Virus record (IMG/VR): IMGVR_UViG_3300012532_000113
Location: 1-23,413 of that record
DNA: 23,413 nt
Source of the DNA: a virus
Direction: 5' to 3' (one strand)
The notes under the pieces are model-generated. The model saw only the letters and a program-made list of their open reading frames with translations, did no database searches and had not been told where the DNA came from. The translations under genes and the position numbers were made by a program. Positions 14,462 through 22,775 of this stretch are shown here, piece by piece. Positions within the stretch are counted from its first letter, which is position 1. Every line of letters starts with the position of its first letter.

Positions 14462-15661
14462 ATGGGCGGCTTTGGCGGTTTCGCGCAGGGGCTTGGTACT
14501 GAAGCCACAAACATCTCGCAAGCTAAGCGCGACCGCACCCAGGAGGGCATTGCTAAGGCTAACCTCGCCTTCCAACAGCGTCAGCAGCAGCTTCACAGTG
14601 AGCACTACAAAGCATTAGAGCGGATTGCGGAGCAGCGGCTGGCAGCAACCGGCAACAAGCCTGACAAACTCACGCAAAACAAGCTAGCCGTTGCAACCAT
14701 CTTTGGTGTTGATGACTGGGAAGCAATCCCCCCTGAGCAGCAAGACAAGGCCCGCACGCTTCTTGCTGTCCTTGAAAGCAACAAGCAGATTCTTGGCTCT
14801 GACGTTGTACAATCTCCTGACTCTGCCACAGGCGCATCCAAGCAACGCATCAACGCCCTTACAGGTCAGGTGCTCTCCACCACTCCCAACATCACCACCC
14901 CCGGCGCTGAGCACGACACCAAGGTAGCTATCCCGGCACGTAAGGAAGCACAGCAGGCAGGCTTTGCTGAGCAAGAAAAGCTACTCAAGATGCGAGGGGC
15001 TGAGCAGGAGAAGCTGCAACAGATGCGCCTCGCAGGCCAGACTTACTCCACCCGCCTCCGTGAAGCAGGGCAGATGGCGCGTCTCAAGTACCGCCTGAAG
15101 TATCAAACTGAGCACCCGAATGCGCGAAGCTCTGGCCAAGTCGGTAACGTGCTCGCTGGGCTTGCTGTGCTCAAAACCTCTCTTCATGGCGGCGAAAGCA
15201 TAGACGGCCAGCATGTCGCTGGGCTCGACAGCACCTTTAACGTTCTCGACAACCCCGCCAGCCGCGCTAAGCTGTCAGCCGTGTTTCACAAGCTAGGCGT
15301 CGAGCGTGACCAGAGTATCCTCAGCAAGCTGGTTCCTGAGTTCATCTCCGACCCAGCCAACGCTGCAGTCTTCAGCCAGCTCAGCGAACCTGAGCGCAAC
15401 TATCTCTACCAGATGCAGAACACCGCAACTGCTGTGCAGGTGCTGCGTACCATCGAGGGCACTCCTCGCTCCACCGAAGCGCTGATGCAGCGCTATGTAC
15501 GTGAGCTAAGCGACCCTGTGATGGTTACTAGCTCCAAGGACGCTAAGTACAAGATCGCGCTTATCGACCGCGACATCCACCAAGCTGAGAAGATGCTGCA
15601 GCTAAGTGCTGCCCCCACAGCGCCTAAGGCACCGCTTCAGAACGCTGCCGATCTACCGTAA
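14462..15661 (+). CDS. large internal virion protein candidate, coiled-coil
   Basis: This 399-residue protein has two long charged helical segments, at about 12-65 and 145-215, the second with a tandem repeat of AEQEKLxxMR. From about 225 to 390 it is an all-helical domain (SRAKLSAVFHKLGVERDQSI, AVQVLRTIEGTPRSTEALMQ, KIALIDRDIHQAEKMLQ). A Gly/Phe-rich start (MGGFGGFAQGLG) resembles the previous proteins. Genes of this kind after the nozzle usually encode proteins stored in the head or portal and ejected to form a channel. No lysozyme or transglycosylase motif is visible. ATG 14462 has no strong ribosome binding site; coupling to the gene that ends at 14458 is likely. Confidence 0.5.
   Translation: MGGFGGFAQGLGTEATNISQAKRDRTQEGIAKANLAFQQRQQQLHSEHYKALERIAEQRLAATGNKPDKLTQNKLAVATIFGVDDWEAIPPEQQDKARTLLAVLESNKQILGSDVVQSPDSATGASKQRINALTGQVLSTTPNITTPGAEHDTKVAIPARKEAQQAGFAEQEKLLKMRGAEQEKLQQMRLAGQTYSTRLREAGQMARLKYRLKYQTEHPNARSSGQVGNVLAGLAVLKTSLHGGESIDGQHVAGLDSTFNVLDNPASRAKLSAVFHKLGVERDQSILSKLVPEFISDPANAAVFSQLSEPERNYLYQMQNTATAVQVLRTIEGTPRSTEALMQRYVRELSDPVMVTSSKDAKYKIALIDRDIHQAEKMLQLSAAPTAPKAPLQNAADLP
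14966..15031 (+). repeat. two 33-base tandem coding repeats
   Basis: Bases 14966-14998 and 14999-15031 encode AEQEKLLKMRG and AEQEKLQQMRL. By hand count 23 of 33 bases match, and the differences in the first six codons are all synonymous. This is an old in-frame tandem duplication that lengthens a coiled-coil helix by three turns. Confidence 0.6.
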
Positions 15662-15666
15662 CCTAT

Positions 15667-17538
15667 ATGGCTGACACACCCACTATCGAGGTATTCAACG
15701 AAGCCAAGGGCACCAACGCCACTATCCGCAACACGCCTGAGGAACTCGCTACGGCCAAGTCCAAGGGCTATGCCCCGCGCCAGGAGCTGCCCCCACCACC
15801 GCTGCCTCAAAGTGTCCTGCACCCTACTGACAAGCTGGCTGGGCAGGTCAGCCGAATGGCTGCTGTTCCTACTGGCTTGGTGGGCAGCGTTGGCAAGGCG
15901 GTTACTGGCTCTGACCCAATCCAGCACCCAGGCCCGGCAGCAGGTGTAGGCGCCGCGATGCTGGCATCCCTCCTCATGGGGCCAGAGCTTGGCTTAGCAG
16001 CCCGTTCCGCAATCACAGGTGGCAGCGGGGCGCTTGGCTATACAGCAGCCTCTGAGCACCCAACCTTGAAAGGCGCAGCAGGCACTGCTCTCCTCGCTGG
16101 TCCTGGCATGGAGATTCCCAGCTCTCTCATCAGCAAGCTGGCAACTCGCCTCTTCACAGGCCGCTTAGGGACGCTCCCCGGTGGCCGCTTACCTGATGAG
16201 CCGCTCGTTCCAGCAAGGTTCGGCCAAGTCGCTTCCGATTGGTCTAAGCGCTACCTCAACTTCCGTGGCGTAAGCGGGCGGGCTCTCAAGGAAGAGATCA
16301 CCACACGTGCAGGCCAAGACATCATCGACATCGCGCAGGGCGGTGGCCCACTTGCGCCCTTTGGGCAAAGCGTGAAGGATACGCTGCTTGATGTAACCAA
16401 GCCAGCCTTCCAGAAGATCGCAGCCGACATGGTTGGCGACCTCAAGATGGCAACTCAAGGCATCGAGGTTAACACGCTTCCGCTTCAGCTCACTGCTCAG
16501 CAGCTCAGACACGAACTTATGCAAGTGTCGCAAACTGTAGACCCGCAGCTTGTCGCGGCAGCGCTTCAGGGTGGTGTCAATCCACCAATCCTCAACACTG
16601 CACTCCCTGCCACCGAGTCCATAAGCCTCCTACGTGACATAAGCAAGCTTCCAGAGAAAGCTGACTTCATGCAGCTCTTTGAGCTGCGCAAGCGCTGGTG
16701 GAAGGCCACAACCGAGCCATACCTCCAGCAAGGCATCAAGCCGCCTGCAATCTACCGTAAGATCTATGGCGAGTTGACACAAGCGATGGACACCGCAGCA
16801 GCTATCGACCCTGCCGCCAACACCATCTGGCAGGAGTTCCGCAACAACTATGCAGAAGACGCCAACCTCCTCCACAGTCGCCTGCTCAAGTACATCGCCC
16901 AACGTGATCCTGAACAGGTCGCCAAGAACTTTGGCAAGAACGCTGAGACACCTGCAAAGCAGCTTGTACGTGCCCTGGTCGGCATCCCTGAAGAGTACGC
17001 TCGCCGCTTCCCCGGCCCAGACAGTGCCGCAGCAGTCACCCAAGGCCAGCAGGCGCTACACAACTTCCGCATTGCGCTCATCCGCACCAAGCTGTCAGAC
17101 GGAGGTGTGTTCAAACTTAGCCAGCACCTTAACGACATGGGCGACACTGGCCTCACCACCCTCTTCGGTGGCGATGCTGAAGGCAAAGCGCTGCTGAGCC
17201 GCGTCCGCTCTGTAGCCGATCGCCTTGACTACCTCAGCACCATCCAAGCTCCTCAGCTCGCCACCTATGTTGGCTACCTCCGTGGCATCCCATCACAGAT
17301 AATGAGCCACATCCTCGCTAATCCACAACTCTCTAAGCTCTACATGACGGGGCTCAACGGACTGATCGACTCCAACTCTCGTGCCAAGGGGCCAATGCTG
17401 GCAGCTAGCCATATCGTAACCGACCGCACTGCACGCTACTTTGCACAAATCGGTCGGGCTTGGTATCTTGCTGAGCACCCCGAGGACATGAAGCCTCTCG
17501 CTTCGCACCTCCCTACGCTACTTGGAGGCAAGCCATGA
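15667..17538 (+). CDS. large internal virion protein candidate, 623 residues
   Basis: This protein is probably the largest ejected virion protein. A Pro-rich N-terminal region (to about 60) is followed by a Gly/Ala-rich hydrophobic stretch at 88-145 (AAMLASLLMGPELGLAARS, GAAGTALLAGPG) that could insert into membranes. Residues 185-600 are helical and charged, as in proteins that build a trans-envelope channel (QRDPEQVAKNFGKNAE, SRVRSVADRLDYLSTIQA). No enzymatic motif was recognised. The ATG follows the previous stop by five bases with only a weak ribosome binding site. The stop overlaps the next ATG as ATGA. Role is inferred from order, size and composition. Confidence 0.5.
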   Translation: MADTPTIEVFNEAKGTNATIRNTPEELATAKSKGYAPRQELPPPPLPQSVLHPTDKLAGQVSRMAAVPTGLVGSVGKAVTGSDPIQHPGPAAGVGAAMLASLLMGPELGLAARSAITGGSGALGYTAASEHPTLKGAAGTALLAGPGMEIPSSLISKLATRLFTGRLGTLPGGRLPDEPLVPARFGQVASDWSKRYLNFRGVSGRALKEEITTRAGQDIIDIAQGGGPLAPFGQSVKDTLLDVTKPAFQKIAADMVGDLKMATQGIEVNTLPLQLTAQQLRHELMQVSQTVDPQLVAAALQGGVNPPILNTALPATESISLLRDISKLPEKADFMQLFELRKRWWKATTEPYLQQGIKPPAIYRKIYGELTQAMDTAAAIDPAANTIWQEFRNNYAEDANLLHSRLLKYIAQRDPEQVAKNFGKNAETPAKQLVRALVGIPEEYARRFPGPDSAAAVTQGQQALHNFRIALIRTKLSDGGVFKLSQHLNDMGDTGLTTLFGGDAEGKALLSRVRSVADRLDYLSTIQAPQLATYVGYLRGIPSQIMSHILANPQLSKLYMTGLNGLIDSNSRAKGPMLAASHIVTDRTARYFAQIGRAWYLAEHPEDMKPLASHLPTLLGGKP

Positions 17539-17738
17539 AGGGTATCAAACGTAAGCGCGGCAGAGGCCACAGCGCCCACGCTGCCAACAACGCCATAGGC
17601 AACAAGATCAGAGTGCTGCGTCATGAGAACGTCCCTGAGAAGCAAGCTGTTGCGATGGCTCTCAACATGAAGCGTGAGGGCCGCTTAGGGCCACATGGGG
17701 AATATCGTCGCAAGAAGCGGCACGGCAGGAGGGGGTAA
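17535..17738 (+). CDS. small basic protein with a KQAVAMAL motif
   Basis: This 67-residue, very basic protein has VPEKQAVAMALNMKREG at 33-49. The KQA(V/I)A-x-AL stretch is one I recall from many small phage proteins encoded among structural genes; their function is unknown. The C-terminus RKKRHGRRG shares KKRHGRR with the 22-residue peptide at 5761-5829. Its last codons, AGG AGG GGG, also form the ribosome binding site of the next gene. It overlaps both neighbours (ATGA before, TAATG after). DNA or RNA binding is likely from charge only. Confidence 0.65.
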   Translation: MKGIKRKRGRGHSAHAANNAIGNKIRVLRHENVPEKQAVAMALNMKREGRLGPHGEYRRKKRHGRRG

Positions 17739-19579
17739 TGCGTCACAGACTGCTAGTTCTAGCAATCTTCATCACCACACTGGTAAGCAGCGCAGCAGCT
17801 CAGTACACCAATGTCAGTGGCACCATTCATGACGTGAACGGCACAGCTTACCAAAACTGCAAAGGGAGCATCAGCTTTATCAACCTGAGCACCCTCCCGC
17901 AGCAACCCTTGCTCCACGGCTCCGTGTTCCAAACAGAGATACCGATCAGCGGCTGCGATAGCTTTGGTCACTTCGCTGCACGCCTCGCAGATAACAACCA
18001 GATTACTCCCACTCCGTCGCAGTGGCAGTTTACCTTATGCAACTCTGCTGGTAACATTTGCTTCACCACGCGCCTGACCATCACAGGCAGCTCGCAAGAC
18101 GTAGGCACAGCTCTGAGTGCAGCAGCTCCCCCACTACCTAACCCTGGGGGCGGCGGCGGTGGTGGCTTCCCTACAGGTACTGGCATCGCGGCTGTGTCTA
18201 ATGGCAACGCTTGGGGAGCTACCTATAACGCCAGCAATCAGCTTCCCAAGGAGTTCGTGCCGTTTAGCTCCCCTGGCCCCTTAGGCAACGTAGCCCCCTC
18301 GACAGTCAACTCCACAGAGCTATACTCAAGTGAGGTTGCTACCACCCCTAGCTCCCTCCCTATCTGCCCCAACGGCAACGGCGGCAAGTTCACAACTACC
18401 GGCTGCTCCGGCAGCGCTTCAAACGTAAACGAGAACATAATCGCCAAGGCTGACAGCAGCCATGCGCTGATAAGCAGCTCCATCACCGACACAGGCTCAG
18501 CAGTCTCCACACCGTCACCAGTTACCATCGGCACCAGCAACCCTACTAATTACGTTACCATCGTGCCTCCTGGCACACTAGGCACAACCTACACTCAGCA
18601 GCTCCAAGCAGCTAACGGCACCATTGCGCTCCAAGGCGATTTCGACGCAACAGGTGCAGCAGCCAGCGTGCAGATCAACCTCACTTCAGAGACTAATCGT
18701 GCCATAGCAGCAGAAGCCCTCCTGGCTCCTAAAGCCTCACCAATCTTCACAGGTACCATCACAGCCCCAACAGCAAACGTTACCGACCTTACTATCTCAG
18801 GTACCTGCAACGGTTGCTCCAGCCCAGCGCCGTCATTCGCCAACCTCAGTAGCGGCACCAACACGGCTGCCACGATGACCGTAGGCACAGGTGCGAGCAT
18901 CGTACCGTCCGGCAGCGGCGCGATCCACGCGACCATCTCAGACAACCTCACTGGCACCCCAACTGTCCCCAATGGTACCGCTGCCACCACCCAGTCTCCC
19001 AGCGACGGAAGCACCAAGCTGGCTACCACAGCTTATGTGGATGCGGCTGTCGCAATAGGTGGAAGTGGTGACGTAAGCGGGCCAGCCTCGGCAGTAAGTG
19101 GCAACGTCGCAACATTCAACGGTGCGACTGGTAAGTTGATTCAGGACAGCGGCAAGGTGCTACCAGCAGGCACGGTTGTAGGTACATCTGATACGCAAAC
19201 CCTCACCAACAAGACTCTCGATGGCGTTACCCCAGCTACGATGGCCTTTGTTGACCCTACCAGTAGCATCCAGACGCAGCTCAACAGCAAGCAGGCTACG
19301 CTGATAGCCAACGCTACTACCACAGTCGGCACATCTGCTATCGGCGGCAACACCTGCACCAGTGCCACAACAGTTACAATGACAGGTGTAGCCACAACCT
19401 CAACATTTAACTTCACACCTAACGCAGATGTTAGTAGTGTCACTGGCTGGGGATCGACAGGTGGCCTCAAGATTGTACCTTGGCCTACCACCAACACCCT
19501 TAACTACAAGGTGTGTAACTCTACAACTGCTAGCATCATCCCATCAGCGTCAGTGACATTCAACGTAAGTGCGAGGTAA
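17738..19579 (+). CDS. tail-fibre-like protein with a Sec signal peptide
   Basis: This 613-residue protein begins with a clear signal peptide: basic MRHR, hydrophobic core LLVLAIFITTLV, then SSAAA-Q with cleavage after A21. AGGAGGG at 17727-17733 fixes the start, so the signal is translated. Residues 24-130 resemble a transthyretin-like fold found in secreted proteins (VSGTIHDVNGTAYQN). After a Gly-rich linker come tail-fibre motifs: LAPKASPIFTGTI (about 328-340), DGSTKLATTAYVDAAV (about 418-433) and GTSDTQTLTNKTLDG (about 481-495). The C-terminal 80 residues are a Thr-rich beta domain. Cys occur in close pairs (41/73, 101/108, CNGC near 357). It is probably a receptor-binding fibre, but export is unexpected for a virion protein. 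Confidence 0.75.
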   Translation: MRHRLLVLAIFITTLVSSAAAQYTNVSGTIHDVNGTAYQNCKGSISFINLSTLPQQPLLHGSVFQTEIPISGCDSFGHFAARLADNNQITPTPSQWQFTLCNSAGNICFTTRLTITGSSQDVGTALSAAAPPLPNPGGGGGGGFPTGTGIAAVSNGNAWGATYNASNQLPKEFVPFSSPGPLGNVAPSTVNSTELYSSEVATTPSSLPICPNGNGGKFTTTGCSGSASNVNENIIAKADSSHALISSSITDTGSAVSTPSPVTIGTSNPTNYVTIVPPGTLGTTYTQQLQAANGTIALQGDFDATGAAASVQINLTSETNRAIAAEALLAPKASPIFTGTITAPTANVTDLTISGTCNGCSSPAPSFANLSSGTNTAATMTVGTGASIVPSGSGAIHATISDNLTGTPTVPNGTAATTQSPSDGSTKLATTAYVDAAVAIGGSGDVSGPASAVSGNVATFNGATGKLIQDSGKVLPAGTVVGTSDTQTLTNKTLDGVTPATMAFVDPTSSIQTQLNSKQATLIANATTTVGTSAIGGNTCTSATTVTMTGVATTSTFNFTPNADVSSVTGWGSTGGLKIVPWPTTNTLNYKVCNSTTASIIPSASVTFNVSAR

Positions 19580-19580
19580 C

Positions 19581-22500
19581 ATGATGACCAGAGCTACACG
19601 CGCCGCACTTAACTTACTGTTCCTGCTGTTGTGCTTATCCTGCCTAGCTAACGCACAATTCACTGTTCCGGTATCTGATGACACAGCAGCTAGCGTCCCT
19701 GCTGGCCTCAACGTTGTGCAGTCCCGATCTAATTTCAGCAGTGGTACCAGCCAGACAACAATCACCGTCTCCATCAGCTCTACCCCAGGCCACCTGCTTG
19801 TAGCCTTCGTACGTGAGGGCAGCAACAACGCCGACAACTTCAGCGTTAGCGACAACCTCGCACAGGCTTGGACAACTACCAGCTACAACACTTTCAACAC
19901 CACCAACCGTAGCTGCTTCTTCTACAAAACAAACAGCAGCGCTGTCACATCAGTAACAGCTACCTTCACCACCAGTGGAGGGGTAACACGTCCTGGCATC
20001 ATCGTATACGAGATAAGCGGAGCAGCTACAGCGATTGACCCGAAAGACGCCGGGCCAGTACTCAACTCCACAGGCAACACTGTCACCTCTCTTGTAACTA
20101 GCCCTATGACTACTGTCCATGCGCCAGACATCTTACTAGTAGGTACAGATGTTGGATCTGACCAGACTGGCACTAATAATAGCTTCGCTCCTCCCGCTGG
20201 TTATGGCTTTGCAGTCACCGGCAGCTCTACCAATACCCGTCAAGCAGTGATGTACAGTATTGTCAACACTGTACAAACTGCTGTTACCGCTACCCCAGGT
20301 TGGGGTACAGGCGCACAAGCCAGCACATCATTTATCGCTTTCACAGTACCCAACACCAGCCCTGCAGCCCTCCAAGCTGTCACTGTCAATCCAACAACCG
20401 TAGTTGGAGGCAACAACTCAACAGGCACAGTCTCACTTACCAACGCCGCCCCGTCAGGTGGAGCCAACGTGCTACTATCCAGCAGTGATACGCACGCCCA
20501 GGTTCCTGGCAGCATAGTTGTACCATCAGGCGTCTCTAGTGCTAACTTCGTCGCCACCACCAGTGCAGTTACCACAAACATCTCTGCAGGTATCACAGGT
20601 ACCTACCTTGGTGTCCAAAGAACAGCCAATCTCACAATCACCCCACCGTCTCTTGGTGGCTGGTTCGCGGCTGATAGCTTTCTCAACACCCCTGTACCAT
20701 CCTGCGCACACGCCGGAACCTGCATAGCAGCTAGCTCTGCAGCATGGGTGTCGGGATCACTAATAAACACAGGAAATTGTCCGGGCGGCGGAAATACTTG
20801 CGAACATTTGTCTATTAGCGGTTATGGTGTAGGTGTGCTGTTATCAACATCAACTAATAGTACGGTACGAAGTGTGACTTGCACAAATTACAACACAAAT
20901 TCTTGTAATGTTGGCGGTACGGTACAGTTCCCTATTCCGAACGCGGCTGGGTCGAGTTCAATTCCGAGCGGATCGGATCACAGTATGGCGTTCATCTACG
21001 TGACGAACGACGCAAGCGGCTGGTATGGTAAGGAGCTAGATTGCTGGGCTACGACGTTCAACGGTACAACCTGGGCCTGCGATCCTAGCATTATTCAGAA
21101 CTTACCTGACGGCATCAACGATGGTGTACAGTCGCAAGCAGTAAAGAACAATGGCTGGGGAACGTGTGCTCCGTATGCAAACAAGCCTGTGCTGAATGCT
21201 GATGGTACGTTTGCCACTGGTACGAATTACGGATGCACTGGAAGTACAGCATCAGGCATCAGCTTCGCAGGTGGGCTGCTGAGAGCTAAAGAGGTAGGAC
21301 TATGCACGAATGAGACAACGTGTGCCACAGCAGTACGTCACTCCTTACAGTTTCAGGCCACGAATCTAGCCAACACCTCTAACTACGCCTGCCCCGCAAC
21401 TCATCAGGACACCGCTCCCAACCACGGAGCTGGCACAGGTGCCCCACAGGGCACACGGTTCTTCCTGCCAACAAGCTACAACATCGCGGCAAACGATGCT
21501 GGATGGACGCAGCTTGAAAAGGCGGTAGCCTATGCTCTACAGACCTATGGAGCATATGTACAAGACTACACAGGTGGTGGTTCACAAATCCAGGGTGAGA
21601 CTGCTGCCAATGACACAATCAATGGGAACACAGTGACGTGGAGTGGATTGGGCATTGGCGATGGTGCGCTGCTCAGTCACATCCCCTGGGCGCAGATGAA
21701 GTTCATGTCAGGCGCGTACTGTAATGGTGCAGGAGCAATCAGTACCGGCCCGACGTACTACGTAGCCACCACTGGGAATGACAGCAATGCTGGCACTGCA
21801 GCAGCACCTTGGCGCACCATCCAACACGCTGCTAACGTGGTCTCACCTGGTGATGTTATTCAGGTAGCAGCGGGAACGTATTCGGAAACGATTCTTAGCC
21901 AACGTAGCGGTACTGCTGCGGCACGCATTCGTTTTGTATCTACGACAAAGTGGGGCGCGCATGTTGTTTCGCCCGCAACTGGCGGCGGCGCGGCCTGGCA
22001 GAACGAAGCCAGCTATGTTGATATTGATGGGTTCGACGTTACTGGCAGCGCAGCATATGGGCTTAAGAACCAAACCGCCTCGTACACACATGTTACGAAC
22101 AACTACGTCCATGACATCCCAGCACTGAGCTGTATTCCTGGTGGTGGTATAGCTGAGGGCGGTTACAGCGCAGTACCCATGCCTACTGGCAATGAGTACA
22201 CCAGCAACCTAGTACGTGATGTAGGTCCGGCTCCTGGCACCTGCAACCAAAGCCACGGCATCTACATATCACTTCCCTATGCTAAGGCATACAACAACAT
22301 TGTCTACAACTCCGCAGGCCGTGGTATCCAGCTCTACCATGCGGCGACGAATGTGGTGGTGGAGAACAATACTATTTTTGGCAATGGTGATTGTATGGTG
22401 GTAAATGCCGACAGCGCTGCTGGCTACTCTATCAACGACAGCCGGATTTCAAACAACATCTGCTATCAGAACATCGGATACGGTATTTACTCTGGATCAG

Positions 22501-22760
22501 GCTTTGGCACCGGCAATCAGATTACGAATAACTCCGCATATGGCAACGGCACGAACTGGGGTACTATGCCGCACACGAGCGACATTGTGGGCGACCCTAG
22601 CTTTATCAACCCGACAGGGAGCTATTTCACCGGCAACTATCATCTCAGCTCAACTAGCCCGGCAATTGGTGCTGGGACAACAGTTGGCGCACCGCTAACA
22701 GACTTCGATGGCAACCCACGGTTGCCAACCACAAACGATGCTGGGGCTTACAGATACTAG
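19581..22760 (+). CDS. signal-peptide-bearing tailspike or depolymerase-like protein
   Basis: This protein of about 1059 residues has a signal peptide (MMTRATRAALNLLFLLLCLSCLANA, predicted cleavage before Q26). GAGGT at 19573-19577 suits ATG 19581 or 19584; an upstream GTG at 19569 is not needed. Predicted domains are a beta sandwich (about 27-255), an Ig-like repeat (about 258-352, VTVNPTTVVGG ... SGGANVLLSS), a Cys-rich central domain (about 353-722, with VAYALQTYGAYVQDYTGG), and a right-handed beta-helix (about 723-1059, starting TYYVATTGNDSNAGTAAAPW and ending SPAIGAG ... DFDGNPRLP). Beta-helices of this type occur in polysaccharide lyases and tailspikes. GC falls within the central domain. 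A host-cell glycan depolymerase is likely; the catalytic residues are not identified. Confidence 0.7.
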   Translation: MMTRATRAALNLLFLLLCLSCLANAQFTVPVSDDTAASVPAGLNVVQSRSNFSSGTSQTTITVSISSTPGHLLVAFVREGSNNADNFSVSDNLAQAWTTTSYNTFNTTNRSCFFYKTNSSAVTSVTATFTTSGGVTRPGIIVYEISGAATAIDPKDAGPVLNSTGNTVTSLVTSPMTTVHAPDILLVGTDVGSDQTGTNNSFAPPAGYGFAVTGSSTNTRQAVMYSIVNTVQTAVTATPGWGTGAQASTSFIAFTVPNTSPAALQAVTVNPTTVVGGNNSTGTVSLTNAAPSGGANVLLSSSDTHAQVPGSIVVPSGVSSANFVATTSAVTTNISAGITGTYLGVQRTANLTITPPSLGGWFAADSFLNTPVPSCAHAGTCIAASSAAWVSGSLINTGNCPGGGNTCEHLSISGYGVGVLLSTSTNSTVRSVTCTNYNTNSCNVGGTVQFPIPNAAGSSSIPSGSDHSMAFIYVTNDASGWYGKELDCWATTFNGTTWACDPSIIQNLPDGINDGVQSQAVKNNGWGTCAPYANKPVLNADGTFATGTNYGCTGSTASGISFAGGLLRAKEVGLCTNETTCATAVRHSLQFQATNLANTSNYACPATHQDTAPNHGAGTGAPQGTRFFLPTSYNIAANDAGWTQLEKAVAYALQTYGAYVQDYTGGGSQIQGETAANDTINGNTVTWSGLGIGDGALLSHIPWAQMKFMSGAYCNGAGAISTGPTYYVATTGNDSNAGTAAAPWRTIQHAANVVSPGDVIQVAAGTYSETILSQRSGTAAARIRFVSTTKWGAHVVSPATGGGAAWQNEASYVDIDGFDVTGSAAYGLKNQTASYTHVTNNYVHDIPALSCIPGGGIAEGGYSAVPMPTGNEYTSNLVRDVGPAPGTCNQSHGIYISLPYAKAYNNIVYNSAGRGIQLYHAATNVVVENNTIFGNGDCMVVNADSAAGYSINDSRISNNICYQNIGYGIYSGSGFGTGNQITNNSAYGNGTNWGTMPHTSDIVGDPSFINPTGSYFTGNYHLSSTSPAIGAGTTVGAPLTDFDGNPRLPTTNDAGAYRY

Positions 22761-22775
22761 GGGGTTACTAAAGTT

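Noticed and set aside
19569-19580. GTG 19569 as the start of the depolymerase-like gene
   Set aside because: It lies upstream of the GAGGT binding site and would put four extra residues before a normal signal peptide; ATG 19581 or 19584 fits better.
19593-19655. Lipoprotein signal (lipobox) in the depolymerase-like protein because of C18 and C21
   Set aside because: The residues before either Cys do not fit the L-(A/S/T)-(G/A)-C pattern well, while LANA-Q is a good ordinary cleavage site.
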